64,000 nucleotides of DNA, taken from Rhizobiaceae bacterium. GTDB lineage: Bacteria > Pseudomonadota > Alphaproteobacteria > Rhizobiales > Rhizobiaceae. Shown here piece after piece: positions 17,791-26,561 of this stretch (position 1 is the stretch's first letter; each line of letters opens with the position of its first letter). The position numbers were made by a program, and so were the translations under genes. The stretch lies in the NCBI GenBank assembly GCA_017643025.1, contig JAEPOG010000001.1:1-64000 (forward strand), read 5' to 3'. The notes under the pieces were generated by a model that saw only the letters and a program-made list of their open reading frames with translations, made no database searches and was not told where the DNA came from.

Positions 17791-19182
17791 CTAGGCCGAC
17801 GTCGCAGCGCGGCCCTTGTTGGCGAAGCGCTTGCTGCGCTGCCAGCGGCTCTTCGGCTTGAAGCCGCCGGGTGAACGCGGCGCGCCCTCGGCGGAGTGAC
17901 GTCCGCGCTGTTCGCCGCGCGGAGCGCCGGTCTCACCATTGCGGATTTCGGGCTTCGCGCCCCACTTCCGCCGGCGATTCCGGTTGCGCGGCTGCGCGTT
18001 GCCGGCGCGCTTCGGCTCTTCGGCCGGCAGATTGTCCTCGCCGACAACTTCCAGCTTCTGGCCGGTCAGGCGCTCGATGTCGCGCAGCAGCGGGCGCTCG
18101 GACGAATCGCAGAAGGCGATGGCGACGCCGCTGGCCCCTGCCCGCGCCGTGCGCCCGATACGGTGCACATAGGCCTCGGGCACATTGGGCAGCTCGTAGT
18201 TGACGACATGGCTGACGCCATCGATGTCGATGCCGCGCGCGGCAATGTCGGTCGCGACAAGCACCTTCACCTTGCCGTCGCGGAACGCGCCCAGCGCCTT
18301 CTCGCGTTGTCCCTGGCTCTTGTTGCCGTGAAGTGCTGCGCTACGCAGTCCGGCATTCTCCAGGAACCGGCAGACCTTGTCGGCACCGTGCTTGGTGCGG
18401 GTGAACACGATGGCGCGCTCGACTTCGGCGCCGCCCAGCACACTGGCCAGCATGTCGCGCTTGGCGCCCGCATTCACGAAGCGCACCGACTGGTCGATCT
18501 TTTCGATCGGCTTCGACGCAGGCGTCACCGCGATCTCGACAGGCGAGGACAGGAAATCCGACGCGAGCGCACGGATCGCCTTCGGCATGGTGGCCGAAAG
18601 CAGCACTGTCTGCCGGGTCGCCGGCACCTTGGCCAGAATGCGCCGGATGGCCGGAATGAAGCCGAGGTCGAGCATCTGGTCGGCCTCGTCGAGAACGGCG
18701 ACGCCGGTGCGGTCGAGGCGTATGGCGCCGCTGCGCATGTGATCCTCAAGCCGTCCCGGGGTGGCGATGACGATGTCGACGCCCTGCGCCAGCGCGCGGA
18801 CCTGCGGCGACGGCTTCACGCCGCCGACCACAATCGCCTGCGACACGCGCATGTGGCGGCCATAGGTGCGGATGCTGTCCGATACCTGCTTCGCGAGCTC
18901 GCGCGTCGGCACGAGGATGAGCGCCTTACAGGTCTTCGGGTCGGCGCGCCGCTTGTCGGTGAGCACCGCGTTGAGCAGCGGCAGCACGAAGGCCGCTGTC
19001 TTGCCGGTGCCCGTCTGGGCGATGCCGACAATGTCGTGCCCGGCAAGCATCGCCGGCACGACTTCCGCCTGGATCGGCGTGGGATTGGTATAACCTTCGC
19101 CCGAAACGGCGCGAAGGATGGGCTCGGCCAGGCCGAGTTCAGAAAACTGTTTCAAGATATGACTTTCATTGCCAATTGGCAT
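17791..19182 (-). CDS. DEAD-box ATP-dependent RNA helicase, RhlE type
   Basis: RNA-unwinding ATPase of 463 residues. The Q motif lies near GYTNPTPIQ (30-38), Walker A AQTGTGKT is at 55-62, PTRELA follows, motif II is DEAD in VLDEADQMLD, motif III is SAT, and motif VI is HRIGRTARAG. A basic, low-complexity tail (about residues 380-463, rich in Arg, Gly and Lys) is typical of RhlE-like cold- and ribosome-associated helicases. It is a paralogue of the helicase at 30375-31847. Confidence 0.94.
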   Translation of the reverse strand: MPIGNESHILKQFSELGLAEPILRAVSGEGYTNPTPIQAEVVPAMLAGHDIVGIAQTGTGKTAAFVLPLLNAVLTDKRRADPKTCKALILVPTRELAKQVSDSIRTYGRHMRVSQAIVVGGVKPSPQVRALAQGVDIVIATPGRLEDHMRSGAIRLDRTGVAVLDEADQMLDLGFIPAIRRILAKVPATRQTVLLSATMPKAIRALASDFLSSPVEIAVTPASKPIEKIDQSVRFVNAGAKRDMLASVLGGAEVERAIVFTRTKHGADKVCRFLENAGLRSAALHGNKSQGQREKALGAFRDGKVKVLVATDIAARGIDIDGVSHVVNYELPNVPEAYVHRIGRTARAGASGVAIAFCDSSERPLLRDIERLTGQKLEVVGEDNLPAEEPKRAGNAQPRNRNRRRKWGAKPEIRNGETGAPRGEQRGRHSAEGAPRSPGGFKPKSRWQRSKRFANKGRAATSA

Positions 19183-19410
19183 TTACCGTCCCGGCCGCCG
19201 GATGGAATCCGGGCCGTCGAACGACATGTTCAATTTTGGAAGCTTGCGTAGATCAGCCGCCGGTGCGTCGGCGCATCATGCGCCGTTTGGAGGGCAACGA
19301 TCTGACTTTGGGAGAAAGATGCTGCATCGTGCCGCCGACGAGGAAATCGTCACCTACGCGCGGCACTGAGGCGCATATAGGCGCACAAGCACTTAATAGC
19401 AAATGAATTG

Positions 19411-19434
19411 TGCGCCGCAGCATTCGGCGGCGCA
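19411..19434 (-). terminator. Candidate hairpin terminator after the M20 hydrolase gene
   Basis: An 8-bp perfect stem TGCGCCGC/GCGGCGCA (19411-19418 with 19427-19434) lies just beyond the stop of the minus-strand M20 gene. It is followed on the minus strand by an A/T-rich but not poly-T stretch. Termination is plausible and unproven. Confidence 0.35.
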
Positions 19435-19439
19435 GGTGC

Positions 19440-20852
19440 TCACATGTCGAGCGGCGGCTGCGTCTCGTCAGGCAGTGGGCAGACATAGGGCGTCTTTTCG
19501 GTCCGCCGCCGCAATTCGGCCTTCGCCGCCGCGATCAGTTCCGGATCCTCGAACGCCTGCTTGCCGAGTGCGGCCATCACCTTCGACGTATGCACCATGC
19601 CCTTGTGCGCCGCCGGGCTCTTGCCCTGCGCCACCATCTGCCAGGTGTGGAATGGCGTGCCGATGGCGTAGGTCGCGCCCCACATCTGCACCGTTGGTAC
19701 CACCCAACTCACATCGCCGACATCGGTCGAACCGGCAATGCCGGTGCGAACGGCATCGGCAGGCACGAGACGGTCGCAAAGCGGCCCCGGCATACGGCCT
19801 TCCATGTCGAACATCTTGAGCGCATGAGAGACTTCCTCCTGGCCATAGGTTGCCATGATGGCGCTGGCGAAGGCGCGGTCGTCGTCATCGAACTGCGGCG
19901 GTCCGAGCATTTCGAGGTGACGCCGCATCGCGGTCTCGAGCGGCTCGTTCGGCAGGCAGTTGGCGACGGCGCTCAGCGTATGCGCCTCGACGCTGGTTTC
20001 TGTCATCATGGCCGCACCGTTGGCGACCTTCTTCACCCGTTCGATCAGCGGCATCAGACCCGGCAGGTCGGGCGAGCGGATCAGATAGCGCACCGTCGCA
20101 TTGGCCTGCACGACATTTGGCGCGATACCGCCGGCGTCGATGAAAGCATAGTGGATGCGCGAATCCGTCGGCACGTGCTCGCGCAGATAGTTGACGCCGA
20201 CATTCATCAGTTCGACCGCGTCGAGCGCGCTGCGCCCGAGATGCGGCGAGGCGGCGGCATGGGCGGCCTTGCCCTTGAAGACAAAATCGATGCGCGCATT
20301 GGCGAGCGAATCCGCCACCGCGACGTCGGCCACAGCGTGCGGGTGCCAGGTGATCGCGATATCGACGTCGTCGAAAGCGCCGGCGCGAACCATGAACGTC
20401 TTCGCCGCTCCACCCTCCTCCGCCGGGCAGCCGTAGTAGCGAACGCGCCCGGGCGTGCCTGACGCCTCCAGCCAGTCGCGGACAGCAATCGCCGCCAGCA
20501 TCGCGGCAGCACCCAGCATATTGTGGCCGCAGCCATGGCCGTTGGCGCCGCGCTCAAGCGGCTTCGGTTCGGCGACACCGGCCTCCTGGCTGAGGTCGGG
20601 CAGCGCGTCATATTCGCCGAGAAAGGCGACGACCGGACCGCCCTCGCCTGCCTCGCCGATCACCGCGGTTGGAATGCCGGCGACATTCTCGGTCACCCTG
20701 AAGCCCTGGCGGCGCAGTTCGGCCGTATGCTCGGCGACCGATTTGAACTCCTGGTAGCAGGTTTCCGGCATGCCCCAGACGCGGTCGCTCAGCGCGATCA
20801 GGTCGGGCGCGTTCCTGTCGACGTGGTTCCAGATTTCCGGCGCGTTGTCCAA
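19440..20852 (-). CDS. M20-family amidohydrolase, AbgB-like (aminobenzoyl-glutamate hydrolase type)
   Basis: Zinc-dependent amidohydrolase of 470 residues resembling AbgB and IAA-amino-acid hydrolases. Metal-ligand regions are GEYDALPD, GHGCGHNMLG, CPAEEGG and WHPHA; the dimerisation (lid) domain follows with FKGKAAHAAASPHLG. Family members cleave aromatic acyl-amino-acid amides. The start is a TTG at 20852 preceded by GAGGA with eight bases spacing, and no ATG lies nearby. It is cotranscribed with or follows the ThDP enzyme gene, so the two probably act in one aromatic-compound pathway. Confidence 0.88.
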   Translation of the reverse strand: MDNAPEIWNHVDRNAPDLIALSDRVWGMPETCYQEFKSVAEHTAELRRQGFRVTENVAGIPTAVIGEAGEGGPVVAFLGEYDALPDLSQEAGVAEPKPLERGANGHGCGHNMLGAAAMLAAIAVRDWLEASGTPGRVRYYGCPAEEGGAAKTFMVRAGAFDDVDIAITWHPHAVADVAVADSLANARIDFVFKGKAAHAAASPHLGRSALDAVELMNVGVNYLREHVPTDSRIHYAFIDAGGIAPNVVQANATVRYLIRSPDLPGLMPLIERVKKVANGAAMMTETSVEAHTLSAVANCLPNEPLETAMRRHLEMLGPPQFDDDDRAFASAIMATYGQEEVSHALKMFDMEGRMPGPLCDRLVPADAVRTGIAGSTDVGDVSWVVPTVQMWGATYAIGTPFHTWQMVAQGKSPAAHKGMVHTSKVMAALGKQAFEDPELIAAAKAELRRRTEKTPYVCPLPDETQPPLDM

Positions 20853-20963
20853 GGCTGTCGTCCTCAGCTTATGGGTATCTTGGCCAGCCTATCAGAGGAA
20901 ATCGCCGCCGCGTAAGACGCCGCGTCGCCTGGACCAACAACCTCTGCCGGACCCCGTAGTCGC

Positions 20964-22673
20964 CTAAAACATATCCGATGCCGCGACCCTTACATCGAGA
21001 AGCGCCTGGCGGCGCTCTGTACGGATTACATGAAGCGCGCGCTCCAGCGCCGCTGGCAGGTCCGCGCCCCGCTCCACGCGCTCGGCATGTGCGCGGCTCG
21101 CCTTGGCCACCTGCACGAAATCGGGCAGCGGCTCAAGCGAGGTCAATGGCATGCGGTTGGCTTTCGCAGCCGCGCCACCCGGATAACCATCGACCACCGA
21201 GCGGCGCACCGCGTTCCACATCGCGTTGTTCTTGATGATGATGAGCACCGGCAGGTTCAGCGCTTCGGCGATCTGGTGGCAGGCGAGCGGATTGGCGAAT
21301 ATGTAGGAGCCGTCGCCCATCGCGGCGATGACCAGCCGCTCGCGGTCGGCAAGTTGCGCGCCGAGCGCGGCCGGCAGCGCCCAGCCGAGCCCGCCCGAGT
21401 GCGGGTTGGAGAACAGCCGGTTCGGGCCGGCGAGATTCATGAAACCCGGCATCAGCCCGATTTCGCTGAAGGCGACGGCGCGCTCATCCATAATCTGCCC
21501 GACGCAATGGCTGAGCCAGGCCGGCGACATCGGTTCGCCATTGCCGGCTTCGGCCGTCGCGCGCATCTTTTCCAGCCGTGCTGCCGCCCGCTGCGCCACT
21601 TCGGCGACTCTCGCACCGGCCTTCTGCGATAGCTCGCCGAGCGCCCTGTCGAGCGCCTCGATCGCTGCCGCAGGATCGCTGGCGAGCGCGATGTCGGTAC
21701 GGTAGCCGCGCACGGGCATGCGCCGAAAATGCGGGTCCTCGCCGATATGGACGACGCGCACCCCCTCGCCCGGACCATGTGGCTTCTCGATCCAGGGAAC
21801 GCCTGAATCGACAACGAGGATCAGGTCGGCGCCATCCATCGCCGCCTTCGGGTCGTAGCCCGCGAGCGCAGGATCCGACGAAGCAAGTACGTTGCGCACG
21901 AGAAACGGTTCGGCGACCGCCACGCCGTGCCGCCCGGCGAAACGAGACAACGCCGCTCCGAGCCGTCCATCGGTATCGCCGCGCTGGCAGAGGACGATGG
22001 GCTTCTCGGCTTCGGCCACCCAGCGCGCAATGGTCTCGACTGTCTCCGGGTCGGGCCGTGCCGGCGTCGCCGCCGGCCGCGACGATATCGGCTGGCGCGC
22101 ACTGTCCGCGATCTGCTCCGTCAGAGGCTCGCGCGGCAGACTGAGATAGACCGGAGCGCGGGGCTCGCTCATCGCCAGCGCTACGGCACGTGACACCAGC
22201 GGTTCGCCCTGCTCGGGATAGCGCAGCTCGTAGCTGAACTTGGTCGCGTCGCGGACCAGAGAGGTCTGGTCGTACATCTCCTGGCCGTACTGGATCGGCG
22301 ACATGCGACCGCCGGGACGCCCGATTTCGGTGATCGGCGTGCGGCCGGACATCACGACCACCGGGATATTGTCGCTCATGGCGTTGATGACGCCCATCGC
22401 CGCGTTGGCGAGGCCGACATTGACGTGAACCATGACCGCCTGCGGCTTGCCTGTGACGAGGTAATAGCCATGCGCCATGGCGACAGTCGCCGTCTCGTGC
22501 GGGATGGTGACCGGCTCCGGCACCGCGCCTGCGGGCAATTGCGCCAGCGCCTCGATGATCGGCGGAAAGTCCGTGCCGGCATTGGCGAACAGATAATCGA
22601 TGCCGTTGCGCTTCAGCCCGAGCAGCACCGATTCCGCCCCTGTGGCCGGTTCGAGCGGCAGCGACTTTTCCAT
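20964..22673 (-). CDS. Thiamine-diphosphate-dependent enzyme of the acetolactate synthase/benzoylformate decarboxylase type
   Basis: 569 residues in the usual three-domain order. The N-terminal PYR domain carries the catalytic Glu in PHETATVA (near residue 60), the central domain resembles a TPP_enzyme_M fold, and the C-terminal PP domain has the ThDP/Mg motif GDGSYIF...NN (near 450-480). Such enzymes decarboxylate 2-oxo acids or form C-C bonds. In this company (amide hydrolase, flavin hydroxylase, amidohydrolase) an aryl-2-oxo acid decarboxylase is attractive but unproven. A strong GGAGG precedes the ATG at 22673. It diverges from the TRAP operon. Confidence 0.87.
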   Translation of the reverse strand: MEKSLPLEPATGAESVLLGLKRNGIDYLFANAGTDFPPIIEALAQLPAGAVPEPVTIPHETATVAMAHGYYLVTGKPQAVMVHVNVGLANAAMGVINAMSDNIPVVVMSGRTPITEIGRPGGRMSPIQYGQEMYDQTSLVRDATKFSYELRYPEQGEPLVSRAVALAMSEPRAPVYLSLPREPLTEQIADSARQPISSRPAATPARPDPETVETIARWVAEAEKPIVLCQRGDTDGRLGAALSRFAGRHGVAVAEPFLVRNVLASSDPALAGYDPKAAMDGADLILVVDSGVPWIEKPHGPGEGVRVVHIGEDPHFRRMPVRGYRTDIALASDPAAAIEALDRALGELSQKAGARVAEVAQRAAARLEKMRATAEAGNGEPMSPAWLSHCVGQIMDERAVAFSEIGLMPGFMNLAGPNRLFSNPHSGGLGWALPAALGAQLADRERLVIAAMGDGSYIFANPLACHQIAEALNLPVLIIIKNNAMWNAVRRSVVDGYPGGAAAKANRMPLTSLEPLPDFVQVAKASRAHAERVERGADLPAALERALHVIRTERRQALLDVRVAASDMF

Positions 22674-22752
22674 GTTTCCTCCGTTGTGCCCGGCAATTTC
22701 GGGCAGCCGCTCAAATAGTGCTTGTCAAACCGGGCTTCGCAACTCAAAAATG

Positions 22753-22778
22753 CACAAAATCTCATTTTGTGAGATTTT
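22753..22778. promoter_or_regulatory. Two interleaved perfect palindromes, candidate IclR operator
   Basis: In the 153-bp divergent region between the ThDP gene and the TRAP operon, 22753-22771 is CACAAAAT-CTC-ATTTTGTG (8-bp arms, 3-bp spacer). Overlapping it, 22756-22778 is AAAATCTCA-TTTTG-TGAGATTTT (9-bp arms, 5-bp spacer). Both are perfect. The interleaving allows two exclusive binding registers or tandem dimers. The regulator encoded at 25728-26561 is the natural candidate binder. Confidence 0.65.
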
Positions 22779-22826
22779 TGGTCGATTACCCTCGTTGATC
22801 GGCCGAACACAGGGAGGAGAAAAACC

Positions 22827-23777
22827 ATGCGCAAGTTCCTTGCATCGGCCGCGTTCGCGCTCGGCCTTGCCGTATCCGGCACTGCCTCGGCACAGACCGT
22901 TGGCATCGCCACGTCGAACCCAGGCTCGCTGTTCCACAATATCGGCACCGCAGTCGCCAACGCCGCCAATGCAGGCGGCCTGAACGCCACGATCCAGCCA
23001 GCAACCAGCCCGAACCAGTATCTGCCCTTCGTCAATTCGGGCGGCATCGAGTTCGGCGTCGCCAATCTGCAGGAGGTCGACTACGGCATGACCGGCGCCG
23101 CCTGGTGGAACGGCGTCGCCAGCCCGAACATCCGCGTCGTTGCGCACCTCATGCCGCTGGTCGAGGCGATCTTCGTGCGCGCCGACAGCGACATCATGTC
23201 GGTCGAGGACCTCAGAGGTAAGCCGATGACCGACGGCTACACCGCGCAGAACACCATCCTGCCGCAGCTTTCGGCCTTCTACGCCACCGCGGGCATGACG
23301 CGCGACGATGTCGAGAAGGTTTCGGTTGCTTCGGTTGTGGCAGGTGCCGATGCATTCATGGCAGGCGACACCGTGGGCTTCATCTTCGCTCACGGCGCCG
23401 GCAAGGTGCGCGAGGCGGACGCTGCGGTCGGCGGCCTGCGCGCACTCGGTGTCGGCAGCGACAGCGCCGAGGCGCTTGCGGCAGCCAAGGAACACTGGCC
23501 GACGGCTTCGTTCGTCACGCTCAAGGCCGGCTCCATGCCCGGTGTACTGGAAGACACCGTCTACATCGCCTTCCCGCAGGTCGTGTTCACCCATGCCGAC
23601 GTGCCGGACGAGACCGTCTACGCACTCGCCAAGGCGATGTACGAAAACGCCAACGTGATGGCCGAGACCTTCCCTCCCTTCCGCGCCTTCAAGCCGGAGG
23701 ACATGAAGGGCGATCCGGGCAGCGCCGAATTCCACCCCGGCGCGCTCAAATTCTTCGAGGAAGTCGGCCTGAACTGA
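22827..23777 (+). CDS. TAXI-family TRAP transporter substrate-binding protein
   Basis: Periplasmic receptor of 316 residues with a clear signal peptide (residues 1-22, cleavage after ASA before QTVGIATSN). TAXI-family features include GIATSNPGSLFHNIGTAVA, PNQYLPFVNSGGIEFGV and the LRGKPMTDGY stretch. A strong GGGAGGAG ribosome-binding site precedes ATG 22827. It works with the fused membrane component directly downstream. TAXI receptors mostly carry organic acids and amino-acid-like anions. Confidence 0.93.
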   Translation: MRKFLASAAFALGLAVSGTASAQTVGIATSNPGSLFHNIGTAVANAANAGGLNATIQPATSPNQYLPFVNSGGIEFGVANLQEVDYGMTGAAWWNGVASPNIRVVAHLMPLVEAIFVRADSDIMSVEDLRGKPMTDGYTAQNTILPQLSAFYATAGMTRDDVEKVSVASVVAGADAFMAGDTVGFIFAHGAGKVREADAAVGGLRALGVGSDSAEALAAAKEHWPTASFVTLKAGSMPGVLEDTVYIAFPQVVFTHADVPDETVYALAKAMYENANVMAETFPPFRAFKPEDMKGDPGSAEFHPGALKFFEEVGLN

Positions 23778-23787
23778 GGCGATCCGC

Positions 23788-25731
23788 GTGCAGGACGAAA
23801 CACAGGGAGGGGCCGCCAGCGGCCTCTCCGCCACCTTCTGGCTGCCCGTAGCCAATGCGCTGGCCTTTTTGGTCACGCTGACGGCCGTCTGCTGGGCGAT
23901 GTCGGTGCAGCGCTATGTCGGCATCGACCTCTACCCGCAGCAATTCTTCGCCGCGATCCTGGCTCTCGTGCTGCCGCTTGCCTATCTCACCTTGCCGGCC
24001 AAGCGCGGCGCGATGCGCAACCGTGTGCCATGGTACGACCTCGTCTTCGCCGTCGCCGGCTTCGTTACCGTCGCCTATGTCGTCGTCGGCTATCCGGTCC
24101 TGGTGTTGCAGATTTTCGCCCGGCCGATCGAGGTCTGGCTGCCGGGCCTGATCATTTCGCTGCTAACGCTGGAAGCGCTGCGCCGCGCCACCGGCTGGGC
24201 GCTGGTCATCATCATCGCGGCATTCCTTCTCTATGCGCTTTTCGGCGACATTATTCCCGGGCGGCTGCAGGGCCGCACGCAGAACTGGCAGCTGCTTGCC
24301 GGCTACATGGCGCTGGACTCCAACGGCATTCTCGGCCTGCCTATTTCGGTCGCTGCCACCGTTGTCGTTGCCTTTATCCTGTTCGGGACGCTGCTCGGAA
24401 TCACCGGCGGTTCGCGCTTCTTCACCGACGCCGCGATGATCGGCATGGGCCGCTTCCGCGGCGGTTCGATGAAGATCGCCGTGCTGGCCTCGGGCCTGTT
24501 CGGCTCGATCTCGGGCTCGGCGGTAGCCAACGTCGTCGGTACCGGCGTCGTCACTATCCCGATGATCAAGCGCGACGGCTATCCCGGCCACAAGGCCGCA
24601 GCGATCGAGGCTGTCGCCTCGACCGGCGGCCAGCTGATGCCGCCCGTCATGGGCGCCTCGGCCTTCCTGATGGCCGAGTTTCTCGCCGTGCCTTATTCGT
24701 CGATCGTGCTTGCCGCGCTCGTGCCGGCGATCCTCTATTACGTCGCGCTGTTCATCCAGGCTGACCTTGAGGCCGCGCGCATGGGCATCCGCGCCGTGCC
24801 GAAATCCGAGATTCCTGAAGGCCGGGCAGTCGCGCCTGGCGTGCATTTCGTGCTCGCTTTCGCCGTTCTGATCTACCTTCTGTTCTGGCGCAACTACCAA
24901 CCGGAGCGGGCAGCGCTGATCGCTGCGGTGGTGCTGATCGCGACTTCGCTTCTGATCGGTTATCGCGGCGAACGACCCACCATCCAGCGGCTGTTCGGAT
25001 CGATGTCGCGCTGCGGCTACGGCGTGGTCGAAATCATACTCATTTCCGCCGCGTCGGGTCTCGTCATCGGCGTCCTCAACGTTACCGGGCTCTCCTTCAA
25101 CCTCACCTATCTGCTGGTACAGATCGGCGGTGGAAGCGCCATCGTGCTGCTGGTGTTGTCTGCCCTTGTCTGCATCATCCTTGGCATGGGCCTGCCGACG
25201 CTGGGCGTCTACGTGCTGCTTGCGGCACTCGTCGCGCCAGCACTGATCCAGGTTGGCATCGACCCCATCGGCGCGCATCTTTACGTACTCTATTTCGGCA
25301 TGATGTCGATGATCACGCCACCGATCGCGCTTGCTGCTTTCGCTGCTGCATCGATAGCGCGCTCGCCGGCAATGGCGACGGGCTGGGCGGCGATGAAATT
25401 CGGCTGGGCGGCTTATGTCATCCCGCTGCTCTTTGTCTTCTCGCCGACCCTGATCCTTAAGGGCGAATCCACGGACATCATCATCGCGATCATGACGGCG
25501 GCTATCGGCGTCTGGCTCGTTTCGAGCGCCATCGCCGGATATTTCGCCGGACGGCTGAGCTTGCCTGTTCGGCTGCTTTTCGCAGGATCGGGGTTGCTCG
25601 CACTTGTGCCCGCCGGCGCATTCTCCGGTGCGGTGATTACCGATCTGATCGGCGTCGTGGGCGGCGCGGTGCTGATGGTGGCCGACGTGGTGCGCAACCG
25701 CCGTGCGTCTCCGAGGAGTGCCGAGACATGA
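23788..25731 (+). CDS. TRAP transporter membrane protein, 4TM/12TM fusion
   Basis: Inner-membrane secondary transporter of 647 residues in which the small (DctQ-like, about residues 1-150) and large (DctM-like, about 150-560) subunits are fused, as usual for TAXI systems. Glycine-rich transport-core stretches are GSAVANVVGTG, GGQLMPPVMGAS and GMGLPTLGVYV. Another hydrophobic region closes the protein (about 570-635). The start is GTG at 23788, ten bases after the receptor stop; the stop overlaps the IclR gene (ATGA). Confidence 0.93.
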   Translation: MQDETQGGAASGLSATFWLPVANALAFLVTLTAVCWAMSVQRYVGIDLYPQQFFAAILALVLPLAYLTLPAKRGAMRNRVPWYDLVFAVAGFVTVAYVVVGYPVLVLQIFARPIEVWLPGLIISLLTLEALRRATGWALVIIIAAFLLYALFGDIIPGRLQGRTQNWQLLAGYMALDSNGILGLPISVAATVVVAFILFGTLLGITGGSRFFTDAAMIGMGRFRGGSMKIAVLASGLFGSISGSAVANVVGTGVVTIPMIKRDGYPGHKAAAIEAVASTGGQLMPPVMGASAFLMAEFLAVPYSSIVLAALVPAILYYVALFIQADLEAARMGIRAVPKSEIPEGRAVAPGVHFVLAFAVLIYLLFWRNYQPERAALIAAVVLIATSLLIGYRGERPTIQRLFGSMSRCGYGVVEIILISAASGLVIGVLNVTGLSFNLTYLLVQIGGGSAIVLLVLSALVCIILGMGLPTLGVYVLLAALVAPALIQVGIDPIGAHLYVLYFGMMSMITPPIALAAFAAASIARSPAMATGWAAMKFGWAAYVIPLLFVFSPTLILKGESTDIIIAIMTAAIGVWLVSSAIAGYFAGRLSLPVRLLFAGSGLLALVPAGAFSGAVITDLIGVVGGAVLMVADVVRNRRASPRSAET

Positions 25732-26561
25732 GCGGGGCGGGCGGCAGCGGCGAACGGCTTCTCGCCATACTCGACATCTTCAGCGAGGAGCGGCTGGAGT
25801 GGACGCCCGAGGAGATGCAGGCCGAACTCGGCTATTCGCGCCCGACCCTCTACCGTTACCTGAAGCGGCTCCGGGAAGCCGGCTTCATTACCTCGCTGCC
25901 GGGCCGCGGCTTCACACTCGGTCCGCGCGTCGTCGAGCTCGACTTCCTGATGCGCAAGTCCGACCCGCTGGTCTCGAACGGCGAGAAACACCTGCACTTT
26001 CTCGCCGGGCGCTACCCCTGCTCGGCCTTTCTGGTGCGTTGGTACGGCAACAGGCTGCTCTGCGTGTCGTCCGCCTGCTCGGTCCCCAATCCGAAGTCCA
26101 GCTACCCGCGCGGGCGCCCGATGCCGTTGGCCCGCGGCGCCATCTCGCGCGCCATTCTCGCAAATCTGCCGCGCCGCCAGCAGGCGCCACTGATCGAGGC
26201 CAATCTCACGGACTTCACCGAAATCGGCTTGGGCTCGACCGTCGACGAGGTCATCGAAAGTCTGCGCAAGACGCGCCGCGACGGCTACTCAATGGCATTC
26301 GGCGAGGTGACGCCAGGCGTCGTCGGGACCGCCGCGCCGATCTTCGACGCCGGCCGCTCGCCAATTGCCGTACTGTGCGTCACCGTTGCCGAAACCGACA
26401 TCGCCCCCGGGCGGCTGCCGCACATCGCGCGCGATGTGACCGGGGCGGCCGACGCCATCAGCAACTCTCTCGCCGAACGGCGCTATGACGGTTCCGAGTG
26501 GACACCACAGGACATCGAAACGGGGAGCGAAGTGCTCACCGCGCATGGAGTGAACGCATGA
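25728..26561 (+). CDS. IclR-family transcriptional regulator
   Basis: 277 residues with an N-terminal winged HTH (about residues 8-65, including YSRPTLYRYLKRL) and a C-terminal effector-binding domain (about 75-250). It is coupled by ATGA to the TRAP gene before it and to the amidohydrolase gene after it, so it sits inside the operon it probably controls. The interleaved palindromes at 22753-22778 are the likely site. The effector is probably the transported or hydroxylated aromatic (inference). Confidence 0.92.
   Translation: MSGAGGSGERLLAILDIFSEERLEWTPEEMQAELGYSRPTLYRYLKRLREAGFITSLPGRGFTLGPRVVELDFLMRKSDPLVSNGEKHLHFLAGRYPCSAFLVRWYGNRLLCVSSACSVPNPKSSYPRGRPMPLARGAISRAILANLPRRQQAPLIEANLTDFTEIGLGSTVDEVIESLRKTRRDGYSMAFGEVTPGVVGTAAPIFDAGRSPIAVLCVTVAETDIAPGRLPHIARDVTGAADAISNSLAERRYDGSEWTPQDIETGSEVLTAHGVNA

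Noticed and set aside
17896..19251. 451-codon plus-strand open frame
   Set aside because: It is antisense to the RhlE-type helicase, whose motifs are intact; the frame is a by-product of high GC.
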